The notes under the pieces were generated by a model that made no database searches, had not been told where the DNA came from, and saw nothing but the letters and a program-made list of their open reading frames with translations. A DNA stretch of 64,000 nucleotides from Kudoa neothunni (lineage: Eukaryota; Cnidaria). Of this stretch, positions 39,596-53,500 are shown one piece after another. The translations under genes and the position numbers were made by a program. Numbering within the stretch: position 1 is the first letter of the stretch; each line of letters starts with the position of its first letter. The stretch lies in assembly GCA_964304625.1 (NCBI GenBank), contig OZ199838.1, positions 14,880,001 to 14,944,000 on the forward strand, given 5' to 3'.

Positions 39596-41724
39596 CTGTA
39601 ATCTAAAGTTAACAATTTAAAATGTGCTTTAGCAATTTGTAGAATATATCCTAATGGTTCTTATTTATTATATCGAAAATCTTATTATATTGATAAATTG
39701 CTTTAGATTATTTTTCTTACTTTTAAGTATTCAAAAAATCATAAAAAAGTAATAATTATGGCGTTATATTTATACTTTAGTATGAAAATGATGGATAAAC
39801 AACTTTGAAAATGAAACTACACAATTTCAGGTGAATATGCCCCTGGGAGTTAACAGGATTTTGAGGGATCCATCTTGTTCATGCTCGTCACCTCCTAATT
39901 AAAAATCAGGCTCACTTCCTCGATGTAACTTTAAATTTTTGCCCAGACACCTATGTGTTATTAAGCGATATTACACATTTAATTTAGGAAAATAATTTAA
40001 AAAACTATCATTGATAAGTTATTCGGAATTGAATAGTTTTATTCAATATAATTTCTACATTGGTAATTTTATTTATAATCAGTTTTCGTTATGATGGCTT
40101 AGATTGGATTAAATTTTTAACAAATGCAGTTTCACAAAATCGGATGTTTTACACTCTTCTTATATTAAATAACTAGTTTCATCACATAAATTTAGAGTTG
40201 TTTTGTTTCAATCAAAAAATAACAAGAAAGTTCTAGTTAATATGCCCAGAATGACTTTTTATATAAATTATTCACCAATACATTAGGAAGAAACTGAGAC
40301 GAACAAATACTCGCTCCCGATTATTTCAAAGTTCTTAAAATAAACGAAAGCTTTACTAATTTTAAAGAATATTTTTCCATATTGAGCTCATTGAGCGCAT
40401 TGAATGTATTAAGCCATGGCGGACCCTCGCAAATACACTTGGGAAGCCCCGCTCTCAGTAAACCTAAAAAAGCCAATTTCAAGGAGATCGACATAATCCT
40501 GATAATTTATATGAGTTTTATTAATTTGAAAGCATACTTAAAAATCCCACACATTAATACATCTGGAGAGAAACTATCTCTAATCACATTTAGAGTTTGA
40601 CCTCAATTCGCATTTTCTACTTCAATGACCTAAATTAATGAGTATATTTTGCAGAGTTTCTAGTTATTTATAAGAATAAATATACATCAATTTAAAAGTA
40701 TTACTACCATTTATTCGAATTGAAGAATTATTGGTTCTAATATTAAGAAACTGATTTAAAATTCCCCTTCCTCTTAGTTACTTAAATGTTGGCGATAAAT
40801 TGGAATAATTATTAAAAAATTTAAAATTCAAAAATAATAATTCAACTGAATCTAAAGATTGCTATGGTTATTCTAATGGGAGGATACTATCCTAATTAGA
40901 TGTGGGCCCGCATCATGTTTAAACTAAAAACTCCTACTTATAAGTTATAACTACGGGTCGCTGTTCTCGATTTTAATCGTCGAATTCTCAAAAAAGTTTA
41001 GACGTTTATTTTCCAGGAATATTCGAGAACTTCCGTAAAATATGAAATGAGTAGTAACTGGAAAGAAATTGATAGGTTTCTTGTTGAATGGACCAACATA
41101 GAGAAGAGGGAAAATGAATTAACCTGTAAATATTGAAAAGTGAAATTATCCTTACAAAAAATAGAATTCACAAGCAAATAAATCAAAGAAACATCACCAA
41201 AAAAGCGTTTCAAGACACTTCTCGGCCAGTTATTTTTTAGAGATAGAGAAAATGGCGAAATTAATAAAAATTTAGATTCTATAATTGTTCTCGATGTTTT
41301 TTCGCGGAGATTCTTGTTCGATTTTTTTAATTTGAAGTTTTCAAATATACGCGCAAGCGCACTGATGGACCAACAAAAAAACGTCGATTTTAGTTGTCGA
41401 ACTTTTTAAAAATAAACGTCGAAAACTACGATCCATACTTATAACTAACTTATAATTTAAGTTATAAATGATATTCGCAGTTAATTAAAAAGTGCTATAT
41501 TAATTGTTTCTGAACATCCGCTGCGCTTCCAAGGGTGTATGTAATTAAAAATAATCAAGACTAGACCTATCCCCATTTTATGGTTCGTAAGAATAATTAA
41601 TCCTTTAAAAGAGCCTCAAGTCTTAATTTATAGAAGCGTTTTTCTGATAGCATATATAAACAGAAGATTCTTTTATCACGCCGCAAAAAATCGAACAACG
41701 TTGACGAAATATAAAAAATAAAAT
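39596..41724. other. Spacer, nothing recognised
   Basis: About 2.1 kb of AT-rich sequence. The frames at 40382-40600 and 40998-41213 show no family likeness. Confidence 0.35.
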
Positions 41725-42987
41725 CTACACGTTATCATTATCAATTAATGCGGTTGGCTGTGTTTTTTTAAAGTATTGATTTATAAGCAGAGTGAGTAAA
41801 ATGATAGAAGAATTAATCAAAAGTAGATTGGAATTAATTTCTTTGAGAGAATTCGATTGAACTATCGCTACCAAATAAGCCAAAGTGGAAAATGTCACTC
41901 CTATCGACGCTATAGATCCTACATTTGAGCTCATTTTATCATCCGTCATTGTTAATGTTTTCATGCTGGAGTAGACAATTGAAAACAACACAAGCAATAG
42001 AATATAGATTCGATATGGGATTTTTCGACCCAATTTAGTTTCCCCACCAGACACTTGATTGATTGCTTCTTGGATAAATCCAAGCGATACAAACACTGCA
42101 AGGAGATCTCCAAGTGGAAACCATTCAATTGGTTGTTGCATCATCGACAATCCTGCGACACATGTGTAAAATATGAGCGGATATTTGACCAATAGTTGAA
42201 GATATCTCGTCAAATAAGAGTAAATATATGCCACAAATAAAGTCAGTAACATATGACCTTCACAGTCATTTCTAAAAACTTTTAAATTAACAAGAAAATT
42301 CGTCGAATACACATTACATTAGAAAGTCGAAATTTGTACAATACAAATATGCCATAGTGATAGGTATAGTTATGGCGCATATGTTAGATATATCAAAATA
42401 GGATAATTTGATATTTTCATCGACTGTAACTTTCATATCCATTTCTTCAACTTTCTCATCTTCCTATTATTATTATTATTATTAAAAATCTGATTATTTT
42501 GTAGTTGTTTAGGAAACATGTAATCACATACTGATTTTGTATAAAATTCAAAAGGACTGACCAACGTTTTAAACAGATAAAACGGCGGGAAAAAACAACT
42601 TTTTAATAAATTTGTTACTACGAACAAATTAGCGAAATCAAGCCACACGTTTCCCATGGAAAGCAGCTCTTGATTGTGGTTGTAAAATGCGATTATCCAT
42701 GCACTAGGTGTAGCTAATAGGTATGTTTGTTTTAAATTTTGAAATTCACACATTTTCAAAGTAGAAGTGTAATAAAGTTTCAGTTTTTCCAGCATAAAAA
42801 CAGATTCGGTTTTTGGTGTAGTTTTTTTGGGATTCATTTTAAACTGTGGTCTTTGACATGTTTTATTTATTTTGGATTGATTTGTCAACGATCTGTATAC
42901 GACACCTGTTTTTGTGTGATTTTTAATGATCGATTCGCTCAGAAGAAAGCCCCTCGTGAGCATTTCAAAATATGAACATGCACGCAT
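41725..42987 (-). CDS. Degenerate COQ2 (UbiA) tandem paralog lacking both aspartate motifs
   Basis: Three exons on the minus strand (42987-42532, 42463-42318, 42271-41725), about 382 residues. Despite low identity it follows the neighbouring COQ2: ATPSAWIIAF against AAPAMWALGF, and CFF then 19 residues to an intron against SFF then 19 residues to an intron. YIYSYLTRY matches TLYPFSKRY, with equal spacing onward. Both introns have the same phase (0, then 2) as COQ2. At the sites of the two UbiA motifs (NDLIDMDID and YSYQDLKDD) it has KTLVSPFEF and AINQVSGGE, so it should not bind Mg-prenyl diphosphate in the known way. Several hydrophobic helices remain. The leader is basic and Ser/Thr-rich, as in mitochondrial proteins. 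It is probably a pseudoenzyme, or a gene under relaxed constraint that still has an open frame. Confidence 0.6.
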
Positions 42988-43027
42988 GCGCCACAATAAA
43001 AATTAATCCTTTATTGAACTCACACTC

Positions 43028-43051
43028 ATATATATATATATATATATATAT
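43028..43051. repeat. (TA)n microsatellite
   Basis: About 24 bp of alternating TA between the COQ2 paralog and COQ2. Confidence 0.9.
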
Positions 43052-43074
43052 TTATATGTAATATATAACTTAAG

Positions 43075-44346
43075 TTATAAATCAGAAAGTTGGCTCTTCT
43101 GCCTAGAGTATAATAAATCTAAAATTAGACCAGTAAATATTATCAACGCCAAATTGATGGAACCCTTAAAAATAGGCCCAAGGGTTTTAATATTTCTTGT
43201 GTCAAGACGATTCAAATCTCTCATATAATACAACGAGGCGACAGCTAGTGAGAGATAAAAAGGCCAATTCTTATCGGTAATATAACCACAAAATCCAAGG
43301 GAAACTATAGACCCCGCCATGAATGCGGAGATACTCGTCTTGGCATGTTTATGTCCGAAATATCGAGCATATGAATTAATATTGAGTTTTGTATCATCTT
43401 TGAGGTCTTGATAGGAATACACCGCTTCGTAAACCAAAGTATAAGCGATGTAAGCAAGTGCCATAGGAACAGCACTTTGGAGATCAATATTTAACTGTAA
43501 CGCTTTGTAGACAATAGGAATTGCGACGGCATTAACACTAGCTAACACAATTGAAGGAATTTGTACATATCTTTTTGAAAAAGGGTATAGCGTAATCCCT
43601 ACAGCTCCCAACAATCCATAGGGGAAACTAAATTGTATTATAGTTAAATAGAGTTTCAAAAGGGGAGGATTATTTTTGACGAGTTTAATGATAAAGAAGT
43701 TCACCATTCTAATGGAAGACTAAGAAGTATTCCTAATGAAGCAGTCATAAGTCCACCAAGAATAGTTAATGCTTCACCGGTGGTCACTGATTGTGTTGCT
43801 AACGGTCGATTCTTTGTTCGTTCAACCTACAATATAGAGTCATTTATCCGACTTAACACCATTATTGACTTTACATTCTTATCAATATCCATATCTATGA
43901 GATCATTAATCACACATTGGGCAGTTCTGGTGAAAAATGAGCCAAGCATTAATTTTGTAAACAGCAAAAGGTCAGGAAGCTGACCAGGTTCTGTCAAAAA
44001 TCCCAAGGCCCACATAGCTGGTGCAGCAACAAAAAGTATTGCCTGTGGTTTATCCAACCTCATCAATTCCAAATATTTGTTCCTTTTTAGTTGGTTTTTA
44101 GTTTTGTTTTCGTTGTCGTTGTTCAACGCTGAGCATGGAGATATCTCCTGAGTCGAAGATGTAGATAAGTGAGTTGATTTTAATAAAATTGTTTTAGATG
44201 TGGATGGAAAGCAGATTTTATCAACATTATTCGATAAATAGCGATGTAAGCTTAAGGAGAATTTATTATTTGTATTGATCGCGCTGCCAAAGTGTCTAAA
44301 CAGTTTTATTGTAATAACAAATATAAATTAAAACTAACCTTCCCAT
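43075..44346 (-). CDS. COQ2: 4-hydroxybenzoate polyprenyltransferase, mitochondrial
   Basis: Attaches the polyprenyl tail to 4-hydroxybenzoate in ubiquinone synthesis at the inner mitochondrial membrane. Four exons on the minus strand (44346-44339, 44295-43875, 43826-43705, 43627-43075) with introns of 43, 48 and 77 nt give 367 residues (human 371). The start MGRHFGSAINTNNKF is a basic, Ser/Thr-rich leader. The family start is YLELMRLDKPQAILF. First aspartate motif NDLIDMDIDKN, then VERTKNRPLA; second motif YSYQDLKDDTKLN. The rest is multi-pass hydrophobic helices, ending KSQLSDL. The 8-nt first coding exon is chosen by phase and is the least certain part. A non-catalytic paralog lies 88 bp downstream on the same strand. 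Confidence 0.9.
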
Positions 44347-44647
44347 TAGGCGACATTCTAAGACATAATTAAACCTTAAGTTAATTTAAATTCATTTAAA
44401 TAGGAAGAATTTACATCTAACACCACTACAACACGCGAACTTAAAAATCCGATCAATTAATTCACACGTGGTCGGTCATTGGAATTGGACGTTTATTCGT
44501 TCCATGCAATAAAAAAAATTCTACTTATTTTTCATCGAGTTTGTTGGGATCAGTGTAACTTTATAATTTTTAAATGACGATGACTTGCACTTTGAAATAG
44601 ATACGAATTTTTTAAATCTTATTTTATTATCAGTCTACAATTTAGAG

Positions 44648-45833
44648 CAGTGGTTCGTAACCTTTCTTCCTTGCGGATCCCTAATGTTTTCAATGGACTT
44701 ATCACGGGTCGCATCTTGTTTCAATGCATCATCCAATCTAGATATAAGTGTTAAACCCTTTCGTTCCCCTTATTCATTACAGTGGACTGATAAAATTCAA
44801 ATTGTATATAATTTTAATATTACTCTAATTTAAAAAATTATCGATGCAAAACGAAAATTCGGGACGAGAGGTTTAACTTGGATTATTTATCCAATATTTC
44901 CTATTTTATTAAAATATTTGTTATGTAAATTGATTATGTCTTTAAATATATATTAAAAATCTTGAATCACCAAGACATGAATTAATTTTGATAATAAAAT
45001 AAAAAAATTAACAACTATGAAAGCCTTCCCAATAATTTTTTAGAAATTAATGAAATTCTAACCAAGTATAGACAATGACGCATAATATTTTAAAATAAAA
45101 AAATGTAATGATATTTATTGAATTATTATGTATACATGACTGAATGTTTAAAAGTAAAATCCATGAAATTTTTAACTCAAAATTCTTTTGTAATAATCGA
45201 AATATATTATATACAAAAAATCTCTATTTTCGTTAATTACTGGGCTTATTAGAATAAGTAGTTAACAAAGGAGGAATGATTATATAATAGAATGCGAGAT
45301 TAATGCAAAAACCTATTTTTTATATAAATAATAGTCATTAAAAGGATATTTAATGAGACTTTGGTAGTTGATTTTTATCAATAAATTCACAAAATTCTGA
45401 CAAATTATCTGAAAGAGCAACACACATTAAACGATTTCGTTACTTTTTTTATGGTAACCAGCATGGAAATCTAGTTTCGCAATATTAGGTTGTTATAAAA
45501 TGCGTAATCAATCTAATTGTATACTTTGCATCATGAGGAAATATTTTTTGGAAATTTTTAGTTTTTATCAAATAACCTACTTTATAGCTTTCGTTTATAA
45601 AATACAATATGACACAAGGAAATTTTGTAATAAATATCAAATATTAATAAGGAACAATCACGCAAGGGTATGTTTGAAACTTTTAATAATTATGTTATGT
45701 TAAAAATACCTAATTATAATGAATGCACGATGATAAAATTGGATGCGGATTTTACTGAAAATTCTCATGGAACCCCCTTGGATTCGTACTCGGACCTTTT
45801 AGGGGTCCGTGAACCTCAGGTTATAAAACGCTT
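44648..45833. mobile_element. hAT non-autonomous element
   Basis: 1,186 bp with terminus CAGTGGTTCGTAACCT at the left and, inverted, AAGCGTTTTATAACCT at the right, each followed by GGATCC/GGACCC-like blocks. Flanks ATTTAGAG (44640-44647) and ATTTAGAA (45834-45841) form an 8-bp duplication with one mismatch. The inside has no recognisable transposase. Confidence 0.8.
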
Positions 45834-46161
45834 ATTTAGAACCTAAAAATATTTCCCTTATTGTTGATAATAATGATTGAGCTAAAAAATTAAAAATTTT
45901 TGTAAGTATAAAGAAAAAGATGTAGATATACAAACAATCTTATGCTTGCATTATTAAACTCGAATTAATTTCCCAAAAAACTGTCTAAATGAAAAATTTT
46001 AATAGCGTAAAGACGATTAAAAAGTAAGCGAATGAAAACTTCAATATAATTTATAATGAGCACAAAAAACCGGCTACGTAAACTACGTAAAACACAAAAC
46101 TATATGATACACTTAGCTAATTCACTATGTTTGTCCACTATTACATGAATCTCTCGATCGA

Positions 46162-48423
46162 TCATTTTCTGGATTTCTTAGTAGATGGGCCAGACACAAC
46201 GCCGCCGGTAAACTCATCAAGCAAAAGAGCAGATGCGGATCGAATTGAGTTTTTATTAGTGTTTTTAGGAACTCGAACTTTATAATGATTCAATTTCGAT
46301 ATTGGCTTAACATTCGTTGATTCTTTCGCACCTCGAGAGTAGTTCTTATCTTTGGACAACAGACGTTTGGAAATTTCAGTGGGTTTTTCTCGGATAGCAA
46401 ACGATTCGGCCAAATGACCTTGATGAAGGTTTCTCAAACAGAATATTTGTTTGAGTGCTCGTGGATAGCTGGTGTAAGCTTTAATAGTTGAGTTGTAGGC
46501 CTTTAGAGCAAGCGAGTATAAATCGTCGGTTGAAACAGCTTCTCTAATCTCACGAAAAAGTGACGTTGCATCATCTTCCAAATTTTTAGTATTTTTCGAT
46601 ATTTTTTGATAGAGCGAGTAGATATTAAGCTGTTCAATAGAAAGATGACTTTTATATAGTAGGTCCATGTAAGACATTTCGTGCGGATCCAAGAAAAGCA
46701 ATGCGTTACCATTGTTTCCGATACGACATGTTCTACCAACTCGATGAACGTATTCTTTGATTTCTCTCGCAGGATTAAATTGGATGATCCAGTCAACACA
46801 AGGAAAATCAAGGCCACGAGCAGCAACATCGGTCGTAAAAAGAATACATTGGTTGTGTCTAGAAAACATCTCATAAACGTGAATTCTTTCTTTAATCTCC
46901 ATGGAACCATGTAGTAAAAGATACTAAACAAATTTATCCATAAGAGCCATTCCATGAAATATTCTTACCTTAAAATTAGAGGGTGATAACGATGGTATGA
47001 TTAGGCGACTGAGATTTTGAAATAGTTGACAGTGGAAATCAGCCGAAGCAACACTACTAAAAAATATGATAATTCTTAGGCTGTCGTTGTTGTTGTTGCT
47101 TAGCGAAACAATATATTTAATCATCCACACTAGAGCAATAAGACGAAGTTTGGTAGGAATTTCAATTATGAGTTGTTTAAGATTGGTTGGATAGTCAAAT
47201 TCAGCCGAATTGGTTCCACCTGCGACATCGTTAAGTTGATTTTCGTTACCAACATCATCAATACACACAGCTGTTTCTAGATTTTGGATACAATTTTCTA
47301 AACTGACAGTTTCCTTCGATGCATCAACAAAATAGGTATTTTCACGGAAAATCTGAGAGAAAAAATCAATGAATTTCTTCGAAAGTGTGGCCGATAAAAA
47401 TATTTTCTGACATCCATTCATCACCTCTGATGGTATGCAATCCTTGATTTCTTGAAATTTTCTTTCGTAACCCATATCAAGCAGTAAATCAGCTTCATCA
47501 ACAACAAAACATTCTAGATTGCTCAAATCTAGACATTTAGTATGAACCAAATGATCGTGCAATCTTCCAGGTGTAGCAACAACAATATTGAGTCCTTTTC
47601 GAAGTCTAGACTTTTCCGCTTTTCTCTTATCACAACCATACAATCCACCAGGTACAATCCATACAAAATTCCTAAAATAAGCAAGTATGAAAAGTAAATC
47701 GACAGTGCTGTTCAAAAATCACACCTACCTACAAATCAAAGTGAGTATGTCAGTGATTTGTTTGGCCAACTCTTTCGTTGGTACCAATATGAGGGCAAAC
47801 ACACCATCTTGTCTGCTGATTTTGGGGTCCTTTTTAATGAGACGATCAATAATAGGGACCAGAAATGCTAACGTCTTTCCTGATCCAGATGGAGACTTGA
47901 TGAGAGTATTTATACCCTTCACAATAGTGGGCCATGACAATCTCTGAACTACAGTTAAATGATTCGAATTAAGATAGGTCTTTAAAGCTGTTCTCAACCT
48001 CCTATCAATATCTTCAAAACCATCCAAATCAATTTTGTTATCAAACAGGCTATGGTCTATGGTGGAATCTATTTTCCTTATATTTGTAGGTGTTTTCGTA
48101 GCTAATTTTTCTGCCTCTCTTATCACATTGAACAGTGGTCTATATTTCTTAGGATTGTTTGCAATTGGTTTTGGATCTGTTTTTTCTTCTGTTTGATTAG
48201 ATTTTGTGACATTAAAGGAAGCTTCGGTTTTTATAAGCCTCGTATTGGGTCTGTTAATATTGAAAGGTGTACTGTCAAACATCCTTTTCCGGCTCCCTTT
48301 GTTATTTTGGGGTGATTTGTGCAAAATGGAATCATTCGGCAATTTAACAATTTCTTTCTTTGCAGAAAACTTGGTGGGGTTAATATGGAAATTTATAGTA
48401 AGGGAAGAACCATCGAAATCCAT
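46162..48423 (-). CDS. DDX31: DEAD-box RNA helicase DDX31 (Dbp7 group)
   Basis: Nucleolar helicase for large-subunit rRNA processing. Three exons on the minus strand (48423-47729, 47671-46969, 46923-46162) with introns of 57 and 45 nt give 719 residues (human 851). Start: the ATG at 48423, since the frame upstream soon meets a TAG. After a basic, low-complexity N-terminus come SPSGSGKT (Walker A), VPTKELA (usually PTRELA), PGGLYGCDKRKAEKSRLRKG (DDX31/Dbp7 signature), TPGRLHDHL, DEAD, SATL, LHGSMEIKER, TTDVAARGLDFP and HRVGRTCRIG. The C-terminal block YTSYPRALKQIFCLRNLHQG is typical of the group. Stop TGA at 46162-46164. Head to head with DDX47. Confidence 0.95.
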
Positions 48424-50529
48424 CTCAGGGGCGACGGCCAACTAGATTATTAGTGTTGCGTACGCACACTGACATGAATATATTATCTAGGGCTAATTTT
48501 TATTCCAAGCTAGCGTAATTACTAAACTTATTTCGAAATTTTGTATTTAATATTTTGAGAAACCAGTTAGAATACGTTTTATTTATGTCGCACATGCGTC
48601 TGCGAACTTCAGGACACACAAACACACGAACAAGGGATTTTAAATGTATATATATATTTAAGATGTGTATCTATAGTATTTTTGGATTATTTATAAAAAA
48701 TATAAAGATTCTGAAATCTTGTAGTGGTTTGTTTGCGCAAATTTAGATATAATAATTGGTCTCAATAGATATAGATACTCCAACAAAAATCGTGTCAAAT
48801 TATATGAATCCTTGATTATAATCGATAAACTTGGTTATCTCGTGATCAAAGAAAATATAGAAAGCATATTTATTTAAAAATAATAATGTTAATGTGATTC
48901 CAAATGAATCAGTTTAGGACGAAAATTATACATAATCATTTTTCTTAAAAATTAGGTAAAGTATTAAATTTAAATTGTTAAAGTTTTTATTATTTTAGCT
49001 AAATTATACTTCCCATAAAAATGTGTTTTGTGTAATTATTCAGAAAATTATAAAACAATGGCAGAAAGAAATATACTTTCTTTTCCCTTCATCATTTTTT
49101 TTGTTTGCGAGATCAAACCCCTGGCGCAACTTGTTAGGCTGTGAGGTTCGGCCGACCTTCTCCATTTACGCTTTGCTCTATGTGCCGCAGCCTCATATTA
49201 AGGCGACTTAGGTTTATGCGGTATTGTGGGATTTTAACCCATTAAACATCCTAGCTACGGCAGCAACAACCACCCCAAACCATACCCAGGACTTACCCAG
49301 AATTATTATGGGAGAGTCGTCTGAATGAGGGCGTCGGCTCTACAAAAATCTCCAACTGGGTTTTATTAAGTTCCTGTACCCTGGCGTTTATGAGCGCCAG
49401 AGTCCTCTCCCAGCTGCAAGCAAGACCACGATAAATCGTAGATCCTTACGATTACTTCAGCCTTCCTACTTAATTTCGGATTAGGAGTACAATAACGCCG
49501 GGACCAGGCCTCGAAACTCGCAACCTCACAGTATGCCATATTGTTCAGGCAATACGATTATCCATGATTTAAATGAAAACTGCTTATCTAATGGTTAAAA
49601 ATACGTTTTTTCAGCATGATGTACTAACTTAAACTAAAGTATGCTATAGATATTAATGAAGAAAATTAGAATAAGCAATAGTAGAACCAGGAACCACAAT
49701 AATGTAATCATCCCCACAGTCAAATGTGGAACAACCGGTTTGTTGTAAGAAGATACGGATGGGAACACTTTTATGCAATTCAAATCTATTTTACCGTGCG
49801 CAATGTAAGTTCAAATAATTATACACTTCTTTAACCAGCGAGACTAAAATCTTTCCTGGTATTAATTTTTGTGCAATACTATGTTGGGATGGTCAAATTA
49901 TAAAATCGGATTTTTCAAACTATTTTTGTTCAATGTTATATTTTTGTCAGTACTCTTCGATTCTTCGAAACTTTCAACATTCAAAACCGACTCCAAAATT
50001 ATTTCATTCCCGTAACAAACCATTAAATAGTTATTTCCTTGTTTAGAAATAAAAAATATGTAATAATACCAATTATTTGTTGAATTAAAGTAATAACGTG
50101 TTTATTGCAATATTTAAACGTCTCACTTTAGAACAAACAAAGATTTATTAGACCTAAAATTATCCTTAGCTTATTTACTAAATTAAATATCAATATTATA
50201 ATAAAAAACAGTATCCAAAAATATTTTTCTTCGCTCGTTCGTTCAATGGCAAACTAAAATGTTCTTTTTCCCTCATTTAATTAAAAAAATATAAATAATT
50301 AATATTTTATTTCTCTCATTAATTTAACTTTTTATATTTTAATTGGACAGTGGTAAGTCGAATTCTTGCAAACGTTTTAAGCAAGCGTATAACAAGGTAT
50401 TTGGATCGGTTATTATGGAAACTTTCAGACCTCGTACCAATCCAAAAAATGTTGTCAAATAAGCTCTAAATAAAAATTATAATTAATCAGGTAGATCATG
50501 TATAGACTAGAATACTCGATTTATGAATT
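48424..50529. promoter_or_regulatory. Divergent intergenic region between DDX31 and DDX47
   Basis: About 2.1 kb that should hold both promoters. It contains the second SINE (49095-49550). No other recognisable element or motif. Confidence 0.35.
49095..49550 (-). repeat. tRNA-derived SINE, copy 2
   Basis: Same family and orientation as 22474-22975. Shared blocks include CTGGCGCAACTTGTTAG, TTATGCGGTATTGTGGGATT and TAATTTCGGATTAGGAGTAC. Copy 2 lacks part of the A-box side of the head. A T-run at about 49095-49102 is the tail in inverse orientation. No clear target duplication was seen. Confidence 0.8.
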
Positions 50530-53500
50530 ATGAATATGCAAAATATATTCCACGCACGCGTTAACCACAACGAGGTAAAATCATTGCATGAAATGACCAC
50601 CGTAACATTTAAGGATTTGGTATGTAACGATAGAAACAGCTTTAAATGGTTTTATCTAAAAATAACTACAATTTAGGGAATTGTTGAAGAATTAGAATCC
50701 ACCATGAAAACCATGGGTTGGACTATGCCCACAAAAATTCAGGAGCGGGTTATTCCAGAAGCATTGCAAGGTTAGATTGTAGAAACGTCTTAAGAATTTA
50801 ATTTAAATTTCACCGCCGCGTTCACATCTGTATTTATATAGGAAAAGATATAATCGCGTTGGCCGAAACCGGATCAGGAAAAACAGGAGCTTTCGCTATT
50901 CCCATTCTTCAGTCTCTTTTAGCCAATCCTCAGCGTTTATACGCTTTGATTCTCACTCCAACAAGGTTGTTTTTAATAAAATAGATTGAAAAGATTTGGT
51001 ATGTTTAGAGAATTAGCTTTTCAAATTTCAGAACAATTTGAAGCACTAGGTTCATCGGTTGGTTTAAAATGTGGTATGGAAGTTTAATTCTAATTCAACC
51101 AAAACAATTCAACTAATCTAGTTGTGATTGTTGGTGGGGTTGACAACGTCACCCAAGCTATCGCGCTCTCAAAAAAACCGCACATAATCATAGCTACTCC
51201 TGGTCGCATAGTTGATCATCTCGAAAATACCAAAGGATTCTCTATCAAATCTATTAAATATCTTGTATTTTTTAACACCGTGGTGTAAATGACAATTTTT
51301 CTATTCCGATCAAAATAGGTGATGGATGAGGCCGATCGTATATTAAATATGGATTTTGAAGAGGAAGTCGATAAGATTGTGAATGTTTGCCCTGTGGAAC
51401 GCAAGACCTACCTTTTTTCAGCTACCATGTCCTCCAAGGTATGCTGCGCAATGATAACCGTTATGATGATAACAATTTTAAGGTGGAAAAATTGCAACGG
51501 GCGTCTCTTAGAGACCCGGTTCGAATTGAAATAGCCACCAAGTATTATTGCTTAGAGCTACTTATTATTTATATATAATACATTAGGTATTCTACTGTGG
51601 AAACACTTCAGCAATATTATCTCTTTGTTCCACAAAAATATAAAGTAATATTTTATGCTATTAGAATCAATTGAATGTTCTGTTTGTTAGCTACATTATG
51701 CGGTTTATGTGCTGAATCAATTGATGGGGAACACTTTTATGGTTTTTACAACAACGTGTTTGTCCGTGCAAAAGTATCATTTGTTGTTTGCGGAGGAGGA
51801 GGCAGTATCCCAATCTAATAACAACTAAATTAGGATAGCATTAATGCTAAAGCATTTGAATTTTTCAGTGGTAGCTCTTCACGGTCAAATGGATCAGGTA
51901 TAATTCGAGTTGGTTTGCTTATACTATGAATATATTCACATTCAATAGAACAAACGTCTTTCTGCTTTGAAACGATTCAAGGCGCAACAGCAAAATATCC
52001 TCGTTGCCACTGATGTAGCCAGTCGAGGATTAGATATTCCTCATGTTGACGTTGTGATAAATGTCGATGTTCCTACTCAAAGCAAGGTTTACATTATTAT
52101 GAGTTATCCTTTATATAATATTTTGGCTGGGGTTTCAAAAAAGGGGAAATTAAATTATTTATCTATGCAGACACGCGAAACTTCTTGTTGGATTGAAAGT
52201 CAAAATTTAATCTCAATATTGCTTAGCGATTGTTAGTTGTCAATTTAATTGGTAAAACAAAGATTGTGTAGTATAACGCTCCGACACAGGTGCACACTAA
52301 ATTAATTTTATAGCGTAGATTCTGTTGCGGGTGAATTCGATACTTTTTCAGGGCGCCCAATGAGACTATCTGAAAAAACACAAGGTTGAACTCTTAAAAA
52401 CCACAAGGACGCAAATAAAACATAATAATATTATTAAAATAACAATAATTTTTATTTAACCGCGTTTTCTAATTATTACCGTCAACCGAATCGTCTTCTT
52501 CATCCTCACAACCCTCAGTTAAGAAGTCTGACCTATTTTTTAAGCGTTTAAGGTGAAGTTGACTCACATTGTGTGTTAATTCATTTGTTGTGTGTAACGT
52601 CAAACACGTATTATTATTTCTTCTGAACAACTGCTTTTCTATAAGTTTACATTTTATAGTTTCAACCTTTAATGAGTTAGTTTGTTCAGTTTTTACTGCA
52701 TTGATTAATGAAATGATTCTCTTAACATTTGCAGTAGCTGGAATTGCTGTCCTTAGCATCTTGATCAAACCAATCTTTAAAATCTAGTTGTAACCAATTT
52801 CAATTCGAGCACATATTATTCCACGCTCTTTTTGAACTCCGTTTGAATTTTCATTCATTAATTAAAATAATATATGTCAATAACTTCAAAATATGTTATT
52901 AAAAATCTAGAAAATTTTATGACGGCATTTATATCCTCAAATACAATCACAGAATAATAAGAAAAATTGATTAAATAACAATTATTCAAGGACTGGAAAG
53001 TAGCACGTTGCCGACGAACATGATATCTTTTTAAATTTCGAATAATTCTAATTCTCTCCACTCTTAAAACAATAAATATGATTATTATACCTAATTTAGA
53101 AACTTATTATTTATAAACTGATCTCAAAAAAATTCTGTAATCTATAGGTTTTGTAAATAAGCAAAAAACTCCGAGAACCCAAGGTTTGAACGCCCTGGAC
53201 CAAATGGATTACACATCTGCGTGAACCGCCATTCTTAACTACAAAAACTCCTATTTTTGGATTATATGCTGAATTAACTTTCATGAACAATAGTTCTACC
53301 TGAACAATATGATTTTTAGAAATTTCCTAAATTATATGGATGGATAACTTCTCGAGTTTTTCATACATAAATATAATCACTTTTGACTTTAAAAAACTTT
53401 ATTTAAATGTCATTCAACTTATTATTTGACACATTTTATCCTGTTCTTAGGCCGAATCTCTTATATTCTCGTTATCTAATATGCTCTATTCATATGTAAA

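Noticed and set aside
42433-42996. Independent 187-codon gene overlapping the next gene by a few bases
   Set aside because: A GT-AG intron (42464-42531) joins it in phase to the downstream exons, and the joined protein parallels COQ2 exon by exon.
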